Notes: generated from the sequence alone by a model not told the origin. Positions 27,792 through 36,026 are shown, numbered from the stretch's first letter. The stretch: 64,000 nucleotides of DNA from Pandoraea horticolens (GCF_902459555.1 NZ_CABPSM010000003.1:1-64000); one strand, 5' to 3'. A program made the numbers and translations.

Positions 27792-28619
27792 TCAGCGCGT
27801 GATGGGGGATTGCAGGGCGTCGGCGTTCGGATGCGACGCATCGACGCTCGCGGCGGGCGGCGGTACTTCCTGCGCGGCTGCCGGGCGCGGCATGTCCGGC
27901 GTCAGCAGACGCCGCAGCCACGCGGCAAACCGCTCGAAGACGCTCGGATCGTCGTTGAACAACTCGGGACGCAGGACACGCAGATAGTCCAGTAACTGTT
28001 CGGATTCCTGAGCGCTGACCGAACCGTAAATCACGGCCAGATCGAGGAGCGCCCGCAACTCACCGAGTTTTTCTCTCGCTTGCAGCGCACGGGCGGATTC
28101 CACACTGCGCTTGGCTTCGAATACGCGTTCGCGCAGCACCGAAGCGGTGCGCCATGCCGGTGTCTGCAACGTCGCTTCGAGCGTGCGCAGGTCTTGCACC
28201 GAACTGACGATCTGCCCGGCGAGCGACTCCACGATACGTTCCTCGCCCTTCGCTTCCCGCACAATGCCTTCGGCCCAGTGGCTGGCCTGACGCGACATGT
28301 CTTCGCGCGTCCATTCGGGGCGGGACACGAAATGGAACCCGTGCTGACGCGCCTGATTCAGGATGATAGAGACGACATCCGGGAACTGCTTGTCGAACGT
28401 GCGCTTGGCCCATGCGTAGTGACCGCCTGCGAGCAGTTGGGCGACGGCGGCTTCGGTGAGCGGTACGGTGCTGTCGAGCAGACGGGCGCGCAGGAAGTCG
28501 TCGAAAGGCGGTGGCGTGAAGTGACGGTCGACGGCGGCGGAAATGCGCACGAAGGCGTCGAAGTCCTTCTGCAAATCGGCCAGCACGGAGTCGGAGAGCG
28601 TCAGCGAAATGCGGCTCAT
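27792..28619 (-). CDS. Hypothetical protein, helical
   Basis: A 275-residue protein not recognized. It is mostly alpha-helical with charged heptad-like stretches (VLRERVFEAKRSVESARALQ) and a Pro/Ala-rich C-terminal tail after residue 245. No signal peptide or membrane helix. The start ATG is placed before SRISLTLSDSVLADLQKDF. It is convergent with the EamA gene. Codon use is like its neighbours, so it is probably a real gene. Confidence 0.65.
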   Translation of the reverse strand: MSRISLTLSDSVLADLQKDFDAFVRISAAVDRHFTPPPFDDFLRARLLDSTVPLTEAAVAQLLAGGHYAWAKRTFDKQFPDVVSIILNQARQHGFHFVSRPEWTREDMSRQASHWAEGIVREAKGEERIVESLAGQIVSSVQDLRTLEATLQTPAWRTASVLRERVFEAKRSVESARALQAREKLGELRALLDLAVIYGSVSAQESEQLLDYLRVLRPELFNDDPSVFERFAAWLRRLLTPDMPRPAAAQEVPPPAASVDASHPNADALQSPITR

Positions 28620-29153
28620 CGTGACGGGCTCCCTGACGCGGCGACGATGGCGTGAAGCCACGGGGCGTGCGAGTGCACGCCTGCCAGTCGAGCGTCTGTG
28701 TGAGTGCCGCGAGCTGCAGGCGCTACCGCCGAAGCTCGTGCCACGTGCATCCCCATTGCGCGTGAAATCATGTGCAGCGATACGTCGTGTCAACGGTGCG
28801 CTGCGGTCGTGGCCGCGCGCTGTGAAGATGGCCTGGAGGGAATACGCACCGGCGTTCCGGTGTGCCTGATCCTCGGGCGTTTATGGCGGCGATTCTAGCG
28901 TTTCCGTTGCCAATGAATCGCCGCGCTGCCGCCGCGCCCGTCAGAATTCACGTTTCGCAGGCCGCACAGCAGGTGTCTGCATGCATCAACGGCACAACGA
29001 TGCCAGAACTTTAGCGATACCGGCCAAAAAATCCCGGTTGTCATGCCGGACGGACGGCGCACAGGCGATGAACGCGTGACGCGCGCAGGGGGGCGTACGT
29101 GGATCAGACCGGGGATGGCTAACGCCGTCTCTGCGCAGGGCGAAGCGGCTGGA
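28620..29153. other. Intergenic region upstream of the hypothetical and downstream of egtD
   Basis: 534 bp. Short reading frames on both strands lack start signals and family features. Nothing I can support. Confidence 0.4.
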
Positions 29154-30137
29154 TCAGCCGCCGTTAGCGGGGCGCAGCAGATAGATGGCGAAACGCGAGC
29201 GAGCGTCGAGCCAGACGCGTTCCACGTCCCATCCCGCCGAATTTGCCAGGGCACGGAATTCCGTCTGACCGTATTTGTAGGAGTTCTCAGTGTGGACGGA
29301 TTCGCCTGTCATGAAAATGAAACGATGGCCCAGCACGTTCGCCTGGAAAGGCCGCTGTGCGACCAGATGCATCTCGATACGGCTTGCCGCCGCGTTGAAG
29401 CGGGCTTCGTGGCGAAAGGCGTCGAGCGGCAGGTCGCCGTCGAGCTCGCGGTTGATGCGCGCAAGCACATTCAGATCGAACTGCGCGGTGACGCCGCGTG
29501 CGTCGTCATAGGCGGGCAATAGCACGGCGGGGTCTTTGCAAGCATCTACGCCGACGACCATCCGGCGGTGCGGGCCGAGCATCTTGCCGACGTGCGCGAG
29601 AAATGCGGCCGCCTGCCCAGGGGCAAAATTGCCGATCGTCGAGCCGGGGAAGAAGCCGAGGCGCGGTCCCTGCGTGTCTTGCAACTGCGGTGGCAGATGA
29701 AACGGCCGGGTGAAGTCGGCGCGCACGGGCAACATCGGAATACCGGGACAGCGGCGTGCCAGCGTGGCGACAGCGTCGTCGAAGAAGTCGCCGGCAATGT
29801 CGACCGGCACGTACGCGCGCGGGGTGACGAGGGCATCGAGCAACTGGGGCGTCTTGCGGCTCGAGCCGCTGCCGAACTCGACAACGATGGCGTCCGGTCC
29901 AACGACATCGGCAATAGCGGCGGCGCACTCGCCGAGCAGTGCCGTTTCGGTGCGCGTCTGGTAGTACTCGTCGAGACCGGTGATTTCTTCGAACAGTTCG
30001 CTGCCGCGCTGGTCGTAGAGCCAGACGCTGGGCAGCGACTTCGGGGTGTGGCCGAGGCCGGCGAGAACATCGGTGGCGAAAGCGTTTTCCGGCAGTGACG
30101 GACAAACGAACGCCGTGGCTTGGGTAGCTTGCGACAT
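29154..30137 (-). CDS. egtD: L-histidine N-alpha-methyltransferase (ergothioneine biosynthesis)
   Basis: A 327-residue SAM-dependent enzyme that trimethylates histidine to hercynine, the first step of ergothioneine synthesis. The sequence starts the family core with PKSLPSVWLYDQRGSELFEE and the EITGLDEYYQTRTE segment. It has the SAM loop VVEFGSGSSRKT and the downstream GFFPGSTIGNF and VGVDACKDPAVL motifs. The C-terminal SYKYGQTEF segment is also conserved. The start overlaps the EgtB stop by one base (TGATG), so the pair is an operon egtB-egtD. Confidence 0.95.
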   Translation of the reverse strand: MSQATQATAFVCPSLPENAFATDVLAGLGHTPKSLPSVWLYDQRGSELFEEITGLDEYYQTRTETALLGECAAAIADVVGPDAIVVEFGSGSSRKTPQLLDALVTPRAYVPVDIAGDFFDDAVATLARRCPGIPMLPVRADFTRPFHLPPQLQDTQGPRLGFFPGSTIGNFAPGQAAAFLAHVGKMLGPHRRMVVGVDACKDPAVLLPAYDDARGVTAQFDLNVLARINRELDGDLPLDAFRHEARFNAAASRIEMHLVAQRPFQANVLGHRFIFMTGESVHTENSYKYGQTEFRALANSAGWDVERVWLDARSRFAIYLLRPANGG

Positions 30138-31462
30138 CAGCGGTCCTCCGCGAGCCTCAGGCCGCAGAATTGCCAGCGCTGATGCGGATAGAAGAAATTG
30201 CGATACGTGGCACGTGCGTGCCCGGGCGGCGTGGCGAGCGAGCCGCCGCGCAGCACGAACTGTCCGCACATGAACTTGCCGTTGTATTCGCCGACGGCCC
30301 CCGCTGCCGTCCGGAATCCGGGATAGGCGACGTACGGACTGGCCGTCCACTGCCAGACCGGGCCATAGCATTGCGCCATCGCCGGCTGTGCGGATGAGGC
30401 GGTGCTGGCCGCCACCTCCCACTCTTGTTCTGTCGGCAGACGCTTGCCCGCCCAGCGAGCAAAGGCGTCGGCTTCGAAGTAGCTGATGTGCCGCACGGGC
30501 GCGTCGTGGTCGACCGGTTGCATGCCGGCGAGTGTCATGGATTGCCATTCACCGTCGTGCCATTCCCAATACAGCGGATGCCCCCAACCCTCGCGTTGCA
30601 CCGTCGCCCAGCCGTCGGACAGCCAGAGGCCCGCCGTGCGATAGCCGCCGTCTTCGACGAACGCGAGCCACTCGCCGTTCGTCACCACACGTGACGCGAT
30701 GGCGAAGGGGCGGAGCAACACATCGTGCGCGGGGGTTTCGCAGTCGAACGCAAAATGGCCGCTGGATTCGCCCGGATGCCCGATGCGATGCTGCCCGGCG
30801 TCGTGCGTTATCCATTGCAGTGGCGGGGCGATTTCGCAGACAGACGATGGAAGACGATGTGCCGGGCGCAACGGATTCTGGGCGAAGAGATGCAGCAGGT
30901 CGGTGTGCATCAGTTCCTGATGCTGCTCTTCGTGATGCAGACCGAGGGTGATGAGCGCGCAGACGTCGGCCGGTGGGTCGGCATGCAATAGCAACTCGTG
31001 CATGGCGATGTCGACGTGTTGACGGTAGCGCAGCACGTCGTCGAGCGTGGGCCGCGTGAGCAAGCCACGTTGCGGGCGTGGATGGCGTGGACCGGCGGCT
31101 TCGTAATATGAATTGAAGAGATAGGTGAAGCGCGGATCGTAGGGGCGGTAGCGTTTGCCGGACAAGGCGCCGGGCTCACCGAGCAGAAAGGTCTCGAAGA
31201 ACCAGGTGGTGTGGGCGAGATGCCACTTGATGGGGCTCGCGTCGGGCATCGACTGTACGGTGGCGTCGGCGTCCGAGAGACCTTGTGCAAAGGCGACCGA
31301 CGCGGCGCGTACGGTGTCGTAGCGGACGTGCAGGGGGGCCGGCGCCGTCGGTACGTGAACCGGCGGGCCGTCGCGTGCAGTGCGCGAGCGGGTGGTGTTC
31401 TGGGAGGTGCCGGAGGGCGCCTCGGCTTGCGACGTACAACAGGGGAGGGTCATGGGACACAC
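30137..31462 (-). CDS. egtB: Ergothioneine biosynthesis sulfoxide synthase
   Basis: A 441-residue non-heme iron enzyme that joins hercynine to a thiol donor (gamma-glutamyl-cysteine or cysteine) with O2. The N-terminal DinB-like domain carries the iron-binding His triad (SPIKWHLAHTTWFFE, then LGLHHEEQHQELMHTD). The C-terminal FGE-sulfatase domain has VTNGEWLAFVEDGGY and ends FVLRGGSLATPPGHARATYR. The first about 40 residues are unconserved, so a later start is possible. It is the first gene of the egtB-egtD operon. egtC/egtE are not nearby, which is common outside actinobacteria. Confidence 0.94.
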   Translation of the reverse strand: MCPMTLPCCTSQAEAPSGTSQNTTRSRTARDGPPVHVPTAPAPLHVRYDTVRAASVAFAQGLSDADATVQSMPDASPIKWHLAHTTWFFETFLLGEPGALSGKRYRPYDPRFTYLFNSYYEAAGPRHPRPQRGLLTRPTLDDVLRYRQHVDIAMHELLLHADPPADVCALITLGLHHEEQHQELMHTDLLHLFAQNPLRPAHRLPSSVCEIAPPLQWITHDAGQHRIGHPGESSGHFAFDCETPAHDVLLRPFAIASRVVTNGEWLAFVEDGGYRTAGLWLSDGWATVQREGWGHPLYWEWHDGEWQSMTLAGMQPVDHDAPVRHISYFEADAFARWAGKRLPTEQEWEVAASTASSAQPAMAQCYGPVWQWTASPYVAYPGFRTAAGAVGEYNGKFMCGQFVLRGGSLATPPGHARATYRNFFYPHQRWQFCGLRLAEDR

Positions 31463-31561
31463 CGTGTTGTGAAACGTGCTGCCTATTGTAGACCCGTTGC
31501 CCGGCTCCGTCTGTGACGGTTCGTAACTGCGGGCGGCGTCCGGGATGGGCGGGAAAACGTC

Positions 31562-32447
31562 CTACATCAGCCAGCCGGTAAGGCCGAGCAGGCTGCCGGC
31601 GGCGATGAGCCACAACGGGTTCCAGCGGGTGCTCAGCGTGACGACGATGGCCGCGAGCGTCACGAGTGCATGTGCGACGTTGACGTCAACTTCGCGCGCG
31701 AGCAAGGCGCTACTGGCCGCGAGCAGCCCGACGGTGATTGGCGCGAGGCCCCGCCGGACGGCGAGCACCCACGGTGACTGCTCGTGCCGGTCAATCCAGC
31801 CGCCGACGAGATAGGCCAGCAGCGAACTTGGCATGCATTTGGCGAGGGTGGAGGTCAGCGCGCCGGGCAGTCCGGCGGCATGCAGGCCGATCAACGTCAC
31901 GGCTATGCCATTGGGGCCGGGGGCGGCCTGAGCCAGCGAAGGTCAGCGTGCTCCAGTGCCGTTGCAGTCCGGCGAGCAGGCGCACCGCGGTGGCGATCAC
32001 CAACCCGGTGGCGGCCGGCATGAGGCCGGAGAGGAGGTGCTGGACGAGCGCGGTTTGCCCCCATCGCGCGTAGGCGAAGCTGATCAGGATGATGACGATG
32101 GTCGGGCAGAAGTAGAGACCGGCGACGGCTGAGGCGGCGCCATGCCCTCCTTGGAACCGGCGTCCCAATACGGTGGCGATGTTGGCGACGTTCGGCCCGG
32201 GCAGCAGTTGGGCGAGTGGCAGTAGTTCGGCGAATTCACGGTCGGTCAGCCAGCGGCGTTGGTCGACCACCATGCGACGCGCCCACGGCAGCACGCCGCC
32301 AAAGCCTGTCGCGCCGACGGCGCCGAAGGCCAAGGCCAATTGCCAGCAGGTGGGGCGGTGTGCAGGGGAAGCGAGGTGTGGAGAAGTGTTGGCGTCGTCA
32401 GAGGCGTGAGACGTCGAACTGGCGTGACGATCAGGATCGGCTGACAT
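31562..32447 (-). pseudogene. chrA: Chromate transporter chrA, inactivated by an out-of-frame internal deletion
   Basis: The first part encodes most of CHR domain 1 (LAFGAVGATGFGGVLPWARR, then LLPLAQLLPGPNVANIA) up to LQRHWSTLTFA. At about 31940 the frame shifts and the sequence continues LAQAAPGPNGIAVTLIGLHA, the middle of CHR domain 2, to the natural-looking end. The segment between, which should hold the end of domain 1 and the start of domain 2 (roughly 70 residues), is missing. The intact protein would be about 400 residues. Two short products are possible but unlikely to work as the usual antiporter. Confidence 0.75.
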
Positions 32448-32582
32448 GGGGACGGGGCGGGAGGGAGAGCCGGTGGAGTCGGTGTCGTGCACATACGGGG
32501 GGCATCGCAGCGTCACGAGGACTGCGCGCGACGGTCGAACGCATCAGCGTGTCTGGTCGGGCGCGCCGCAGGGGCGCCACGA

Positions 32583-32780
32583 TCACCCGTTGCCGATGGG
32601 GCCGTGGAATTCGTGTTCGAGCCGCACCACTTCCTGGGCGACGAGTGCGATGGCGTTGCGAATTTCCATGAGCGCGGTGTAGAGAGTTTGTGCGTTCTGG
32701 GGAGATTCCAGGGCAACGTCACGGGCGGCGGCTTCGATGGCGTCAAGCGACATAGCGATACGGTCGAGATTCTCCAGCAT
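32583..32780 (-). CDS. Small hypothetical protein
   Basis: A 65-residue protein, mostly helical (LDRIAMSLDAIEAAARDVAL), acidic, no signal or membrane segment. The start ATG follows GGAGA by about 6 bases. Not recognized; the periodicity suggests a short coiled coil. It lies between the chrA pseudogene and the tRNA-Leu locus. Confidence 0.55.
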   Translation of the reverse strand: MLENLDRIAMSLDAIEAAARDVALESPQNAQTLYTALMEIRNAIALVAQEVVRLEHEFHGPIGNG

Positions 32781-32872
32781 GGATCGATCTCCGTTGGCGC
32801 GCGCAGAGTGCGCATACACCCATAATACCCAACTGACGTTTCTTGGTGGGGGATGTTAGAATGCGTGCCCTT

Positions 32873-32930
32873 GCCGGGATGATGAAATTGGTAAGCATAG
32901 CGGACTTAAAATCCGCTACTTTCATGTTCT
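32873..32930 (+). pseudogene. Truncated tRNA-Leu(TAA)
   Basis: The 5' acceptor strand GCCGGGA, a D-arm and a perfect anticodon stem (GCGGA/TCCGC) around CTTAAAA closely follow the intact tRNA-Leu at 32997. The T-arm and 3' acceptor strand are absent. It is a broken tRNA gene, likely left by island integration or tandem tRNA decay. Confidence 0.75.
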
Positions 32931-32966
32931 TCCAGGCTTTTTGGAGTCTTCATGTTTGGGTAAGAT

Positions 32967-32989
32967 GGACATCAGGCTAGCTGATGTCC
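32967..32989. repeat. Hairpin between the broken and intact tRNA-Leu
   Basis: GGACATCAG-GCTAG-CTGATGTCC forms a perfect 9-bp stem just before the intact tRNA. It could end transcription from upstream or mark an old recombination site. Confidence 0.5.
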
Positions 32990-32996
32990 GCTCTCT

Positions 32997-33083
32997 GCCG
33001 GGATGGCGAAATTGGTAGACGCCGGGGACTTAAAATCCCCTACTCTAACGAGTGTGCGGGTTCGATTCCCGCTCCCGGCACCA
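32997..33083 (+). tRNA. tRNA-Leu (anticodon TAA)
   Basis: The acceptor GCCGGGA pairs with TCCCGGC (33073-33079), followed by A and an encoded CCA. The anticodon stem GGGGA/TCCCC surrounds CTTAAAA, giving TAA at 33031-33033. A long variable arm and the T-loop GGTTCGATTCC are present, as expected for class II tRNA-Leu. It borders the accessory island, and tRNA-Leu genes are common integrase targets. Confidence 0.95.
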
Positions 33084-33112
33084 TCTAGACATCGGCCTAT
33101 TGGAGCGAGGCC

Positions 33113-33313
33113 ATGTCCGAAACGCAAGTGCAGCGTCGAGAGATAATCCCAATATTCCGTCCGACTCGCGTCAGCGAGAGTGGCGCGTCAAACACGGTCA
33201 AAGTCAGCTACCAACGCAAGGTTCGGGAAGTCCTCTTGCTTCCGACAGATTGTTGTAAAGGGTGTTGCAGGTTCGATTCCTCATTCACCTGTGGTTTTGA
33301 CTGCCGACGGTAG
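33113..33313 (+). other. Doubtful small reading frame after tRNA-Leu
   Basis: ATG 33113 has a fair ribosome binding site (GGAGCGAGG). The first 45 residues (SETQVQRREIIPIFRPTR...) look protein-like, while the end runs into the Cys-rich frame opposite the integrase remnant. It may be the N-terminus of a truncated island gene. Confidence 0.3.
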
Positions 33314-33546
33314 TCCTTGGGTCGAGGCAAGCCTTTACTTGCTAGACCGAGCAAAGCTTCGGCCGTGCAACACCGGCTCTTTAGCACCAGTCGCCACAGA
33401 CTTGGCTGCCTATCGCTTGTGGCTTGATGAGTTTGGCTTCGAGTGGAATGACTTCGACGGCCATGACCGTTTCGGAACCCTTACCTATTAGTACCGTGCG
33501 TTTCTAGGCGAAGCTGTTGCTGCCGCAAAGCAAGCCGCCGCTCGAT
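33291..33546 (+). pseudogene. Remnant of a tyrosine-type integrase (N-terminal SAM-like domain)
   Basis: Translation from 33291 gives VVLTADGSPWVEASLYLLDR and then ATDLAAYRLWLDEFGFEWND, the pattern of the N-terminal DNA-binding region of phage-type integrases. It is interrupted by a TAG at 33489 and continues in frame as YRAFLGEAVAAAKQ before another stop. The catalytic domain (R...HxxR...Y) is missing. The position next to tRNA-Leu fits an integrase of an ancestral genomic island. Confidence 0.65.
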
Positions 33547-33705
33547 AGCGCACTAGCTGCTGACTGCGAGATTCCCAACGAGCCAGGCGCAGCAGATTAC
33601 GACGTGTGGCGGGCTTGGGCGGAAGGTGTCGTGCTGCCCGCGCTTACGACTTGTGCCATCCGGCACAGTAAGACCGTGGCCGCGATAGCCGCATCGGGCG
33701 ACGGC

Positions 33706-34020
33706 TTATGCCGTCGCCGCCTCATTCGCGTCGGGGTGCGTGGTCAGCGTGAGGTGTAGTCCGAGGGCACTGACGACCTTCAAGATGGTCGCGAACTCAG
33801 GATTGCCGGTATCTGAGAGTGCGCGATACAGCGCCTCCCGAGCGATGCCCGACGCTCGGGCTAACGCGCTCATTCCCCGCGCACGGGCGACCGCGCCGAG
33901 GGCTCGCTGAATCTCACGCGGGTCCCCGCCTTCAAACGCGAGCGACAGGTAATGCCGGATTGCCTCGTCGTCCTTGAACGCCTCTGCGGCGTCAAACAAT
34001 TTCAATTCACTCAGTTTCAT
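33706..34020 (-). CDS. Antitoxin of a RelE/HigB-type toxin-antitoxin pair
   Basis: A 104-residue protein of the putative addiction-module antidote family. It opens with LFDAAEAFKDDEAIRHYL and carries an HTH near residues 50-75 (GMSALARASGIAREALYRAL), then PEFATILKVVSALGLHLTL. Members bind their own promoter and neutralise a RelE/ParE-superfamily mRNase. It follows the toxin remnant by 3 bases, in the usual toxin-antitoxin order. Because the toxin is truncated, it is probably an orphan antitoxin. Confidence 0.85.
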   Translation of the reverse strand: MKLSELKLFDAAEAFKDDEAIRHYLSLAFEGGDPREIQRALGAVARARGMSALARASGIAREALYRALSDTGNPEFATILKVVSALGLHLTLTTHPDANEAATA

Positions 34021-34023
34021 TTC

Positions 34024-34206
34024 TCAGTTCTCCAACTCGTCAGTCAGCTTCTTGGTGCGCTTGATATCTTTTGCCTGCGTCGACTTGTCGCCACTACACA
34101 GCAGGATCACGAGCACGGCACCACGTTGCGCGAAATACGCTCGATAGCTCGGGCCGGCGTGAACCGGGCGATCAGTCTCAACCGCCCTGAGAACATTGCC
34201 GTTCAT
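34024..34206 (-). pseudogene. 5'-truncated addiction-module killer protein (RelE/HigB-type toxin)
   Basis: The 60-residue frame contains the family's C-terminal half: HAGPSYRAYFAQRGAVLVIL followed by LCSGDKSTQAKDIKR. Intact members are about 95-105 residues, so the N-terminal 40 or so are missing. Its ATG overlaps the repeat-protein stop (ATGA). The junction suggests that the repeat gene replaced the toxin's 5' part. Translation by coupling is possible, but activity is unlikely. Confidence 0.8.
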
Positions 34207-36026
34207 ATAGGCTGCGCGCCAGCCTTGCGGAGGAATCGTTTCTCGCCGAGCTGGGTCAGGCGGCCGTCGGCCCGCAGGTAAGTTTTCAGTGCCGCAACTG
34301 AGACCTTGTCCCGCCGGGCCACACCGTTGAGCCCCCCGGCGGCCTCAATCTCCGCCTGGCCGAGGGCCTTCCACGTTCGCAACATGGCCTCGGTGATCTT
34401 CGCTTTCCCGCCCCGGTTGAGCCGGTCTTCGCCGCGCTGGCTCAGGCTGCCGTCGGCACGAAGGTAAGTTCTCAGTGCCGCAACCGGAACATTGTCCCGC
34501 CGGGCCACGCCGTCGAGTCCACCGGCGGCCTCAATCTCCGCCCGGCTGAGGGCCTTCCACGTCCGCAACATGGCGTCGGTGATCCTCGCTTTCCCGCCCG
34601 GATTGAGCCGGTCTTCGCCGCGCTGGGTCAGGCTGCCGTCGGCACGCAGGTAATGTTTCAGTGCCGCAGCCGGGACATTGTCCCGCCTGGCCACACCGTC
34701 GAGCCCACCGATGGCCTCAATCTCCGCCTGGCCGAGGGCCTTCCAGGTCCGCAACATGGCGTCGGTGATCTTGGCTTTCGCGCTCGCGTTGAGCCGGTCT
34801 TCGCCGCGCTGGGTCAGGCTGCCGTCGGCACGCAGGTAAGTTTTCAGTGCTGCAGCCGGGACATTGTTCCGCCGGGCCACACCGTCGAGCCCACCGGCGA
34901 CCTCAATCCCCGCCTGGCCGAGGGTCTTCCACGTCCGCAACATGGCGTCCGTGATCTTCGCTTTCCTGCCCGGGTTGAGCCGGTCTTCGCCGCGCTGGGT
35001 CAGGCGGCCGTCGGCATACAGGTAATGTTTCAGTGCCGCAGCCGGGACATTGTCCCGCCTGGCCACACCTTCGAGTCCACCCGCAGCCTCAATCTCCGCC
35101 CGACCGAGGGTCTTCCACGTCTGCAACATGGCATCGGTGATCTTCGCTTTCCCGCCCGGGTTGAGCCGGTCTTCGCCGAGTTGGGTCAGGCTGCCGTCGG
35201 CACGAAGGTAAGTTTTCAGTGCCGCAGCCCGGACATTGTCCCGCCTGGCCACACCTTCGAGCCCACCGGCGGCCTTAATCCCCGCCCGGTCGAGGGCCTT
35301 CCACGTCTGCAACATGGCATCGGTGATCTTCGCTTTCCCGCCCGGGTTGAGCCGGTCTTCGCCGAGCTGGGTCAAGCGGCCGTCGGCATGAAGGTAATTT
35401 CTCAGTACTGCAGTCGGGACATTGCACCGCCTGGCCATACCGTCGAGCCCACCCACAGCCTCAATCCCCTCGTGGCCGAGGGTCTTCCACGTCCGCAACA
35501 TGGCGTCGGTGATCTTCGCTTTCCTGCCCGGGTTGAGCCGGTCTTCGCCATGCTGGGTCAGGCGGCCGTCCGCGCGAAGGTAATTTCTCAATGTCCCAGC
35601 CGGGACATTGTTCCGCTTGGCCATACCACTGAGCCCACCCGCAGCCCCAATTCCCGCCTGGCCGAGGGTCTTCCACGTCTGCAACATGGCGTCGGTGATC
35701 TTCGCTTTCCCGCCTGACGCGCCAGTTTTTTGTCGAGGGATTTTGGCCGGGGGCGGCATGGAAACAGCATCCTTTCCACTGCTTGCATCTTGTGGTGCTG
35801 AACGCTTTTCCGATCCGCTGTTCGAGGTGATTTCCAGTGTTGCGGGGGAAAGCGGTCGCTGGGTCGAGCTCGACGGCATGCCGGATCGCTCATCGGCCTG
35901 ATGCACCACGTGCACATTGGCGGCCAGCGCAGTCGGCGGCCGTGCATTCTGTCGAGGCTGCGCCGACGTTGACGCAGTCACTGGGGGCTGGGAGCGCGTG
36001 GCTTCAGTGCTGGAAACTCGATTCAT
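34203..36026 (-). CDS. Eight-fold 62-residue helix-turn-helix repeat protein, candidate modular nucleic-acid-binding effector
   Basis: A 607-residue protein with two parts. Residues 1-106 are low in complexity, rich in Ser/Thr/Pro/Ala/Gln, without Cys, and end in a basic PPPAKIPRQK stretch. Residues 107-602 are eight tandem units of exactly 62 residues. In each unit the segments ITDAMLRTWKAL, GGLDGVARRDN and PAAALKTYLRADG look like three helices of a simple HTH domain, followed by a linker LTQRGEDRLNPGG. A five-residue tail closes it. The family is not recognized. It is not a TAL effector (33-35-residue repeats). The start was taken at MNRVSS because the left-edge copy keeps this ATG but breaks the longer upstream frame by an indel. 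No strong ribosome binding site is visible. Function is inferred only. Confidence 0.75.
   Translation of the reverse strand: MNRVSSTEATRSQPPVTASTSAQPRQNARPPTALAANVHVVHQADERSGMPSSSTQRPLSPATLEITSNSGSEKRSAPQDASSGKDAVSMPPPAKIPRQKTGASGGKAKITDAMLQTWKTLGQAGIGAAGGLSGMAKRNNVPAGTLRNYLRADGRLTQHGEDRLNPGRKAKITDAMLRTWKTLGHEGIEAVGGLDGMARRCNVPTAVLRNYLHADGRLTQLGEDRLNPGGKAKITDAMLQTWKALDRAGIKAAGGLEGVARRDNVRAAALKTYLRADGSLTQLGEDRLNPGGKAKITDAMLQTWKTLGRAEIEAAGGLEGVARRDNVPAAALKHYLYADGRLTQRGEDRLNPGRKAKITDAMLRTWKTLGQAGIEVAGGLDGVARRNNVPAAALKTYLRADGSLTQRGEDRLNASAKAKITDAMLRTWKALGQAEIEAIGGLDGVARRDNVPAAALKHYLRADGSLTQRGEDRLNPGGKARITDAMLRTWKALSRAEIEAAGGLDGVARRDNVPVAALRTYLRADGSLSQRGEDRLNRGGKAKITEAMLRTWKALGQAEIEAAGGLNGVARRDKVSVAALKTYLRADGRLTQLGEKRFLRKAGAQPI
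34206..35708 (-). repeat. Array of eight 186-bp coding repeats
   Basis: Units on the minus strand start at 35708, 35522, 35336, 35150, 34964, 34778, 34592 and 34406. The spacing is exactly 186 bp with high nucleotide identity, which suggests growth by unequal recombination. Only the last unit is divergent at its end (GEKRFLRKAG). Confidence 0.92.

Noticed and set aside
33255-33290. tRNA-like T-arm (GGTTCGATTCC) after the integrase-side tRNA
   Set aside because: The stem beyond the T-loop does not pair and no acceptor or anticodon arm is present. Possibly a tRNA 3' fragment, but too short to call.
33517-33759. 80-codon frame downstream of the integrase remnant
   Set aside because: No start signal, no family resemblance, and it overlaps the end of the antitoxin gene on the other strand.
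34206-35708. CRISPR-like or simple tandem repeat
   Set aside because: Units are 186 bp, contiguous and coding in one frame with protein-level constraint. There are no spacers.
34653-35717. Long open frame (354 codons) antisense to the repeat array
   Set aside because: It is periodic only because the opposite strand is. It has no start signal, and its 62-residue periodicity mirrors the sense repeats. The sense frame has HTH-like structure and a conserved upstream region, the antisense frame has neither.
34203-36026. TAL effector or Burkholderia BAT-type TALE-like protein
   Set aside because: Repeat length is 62 rather than 33-35 residues and the sequence has none of the TALE repeat residues. 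Only the idea of a modular array is similar.
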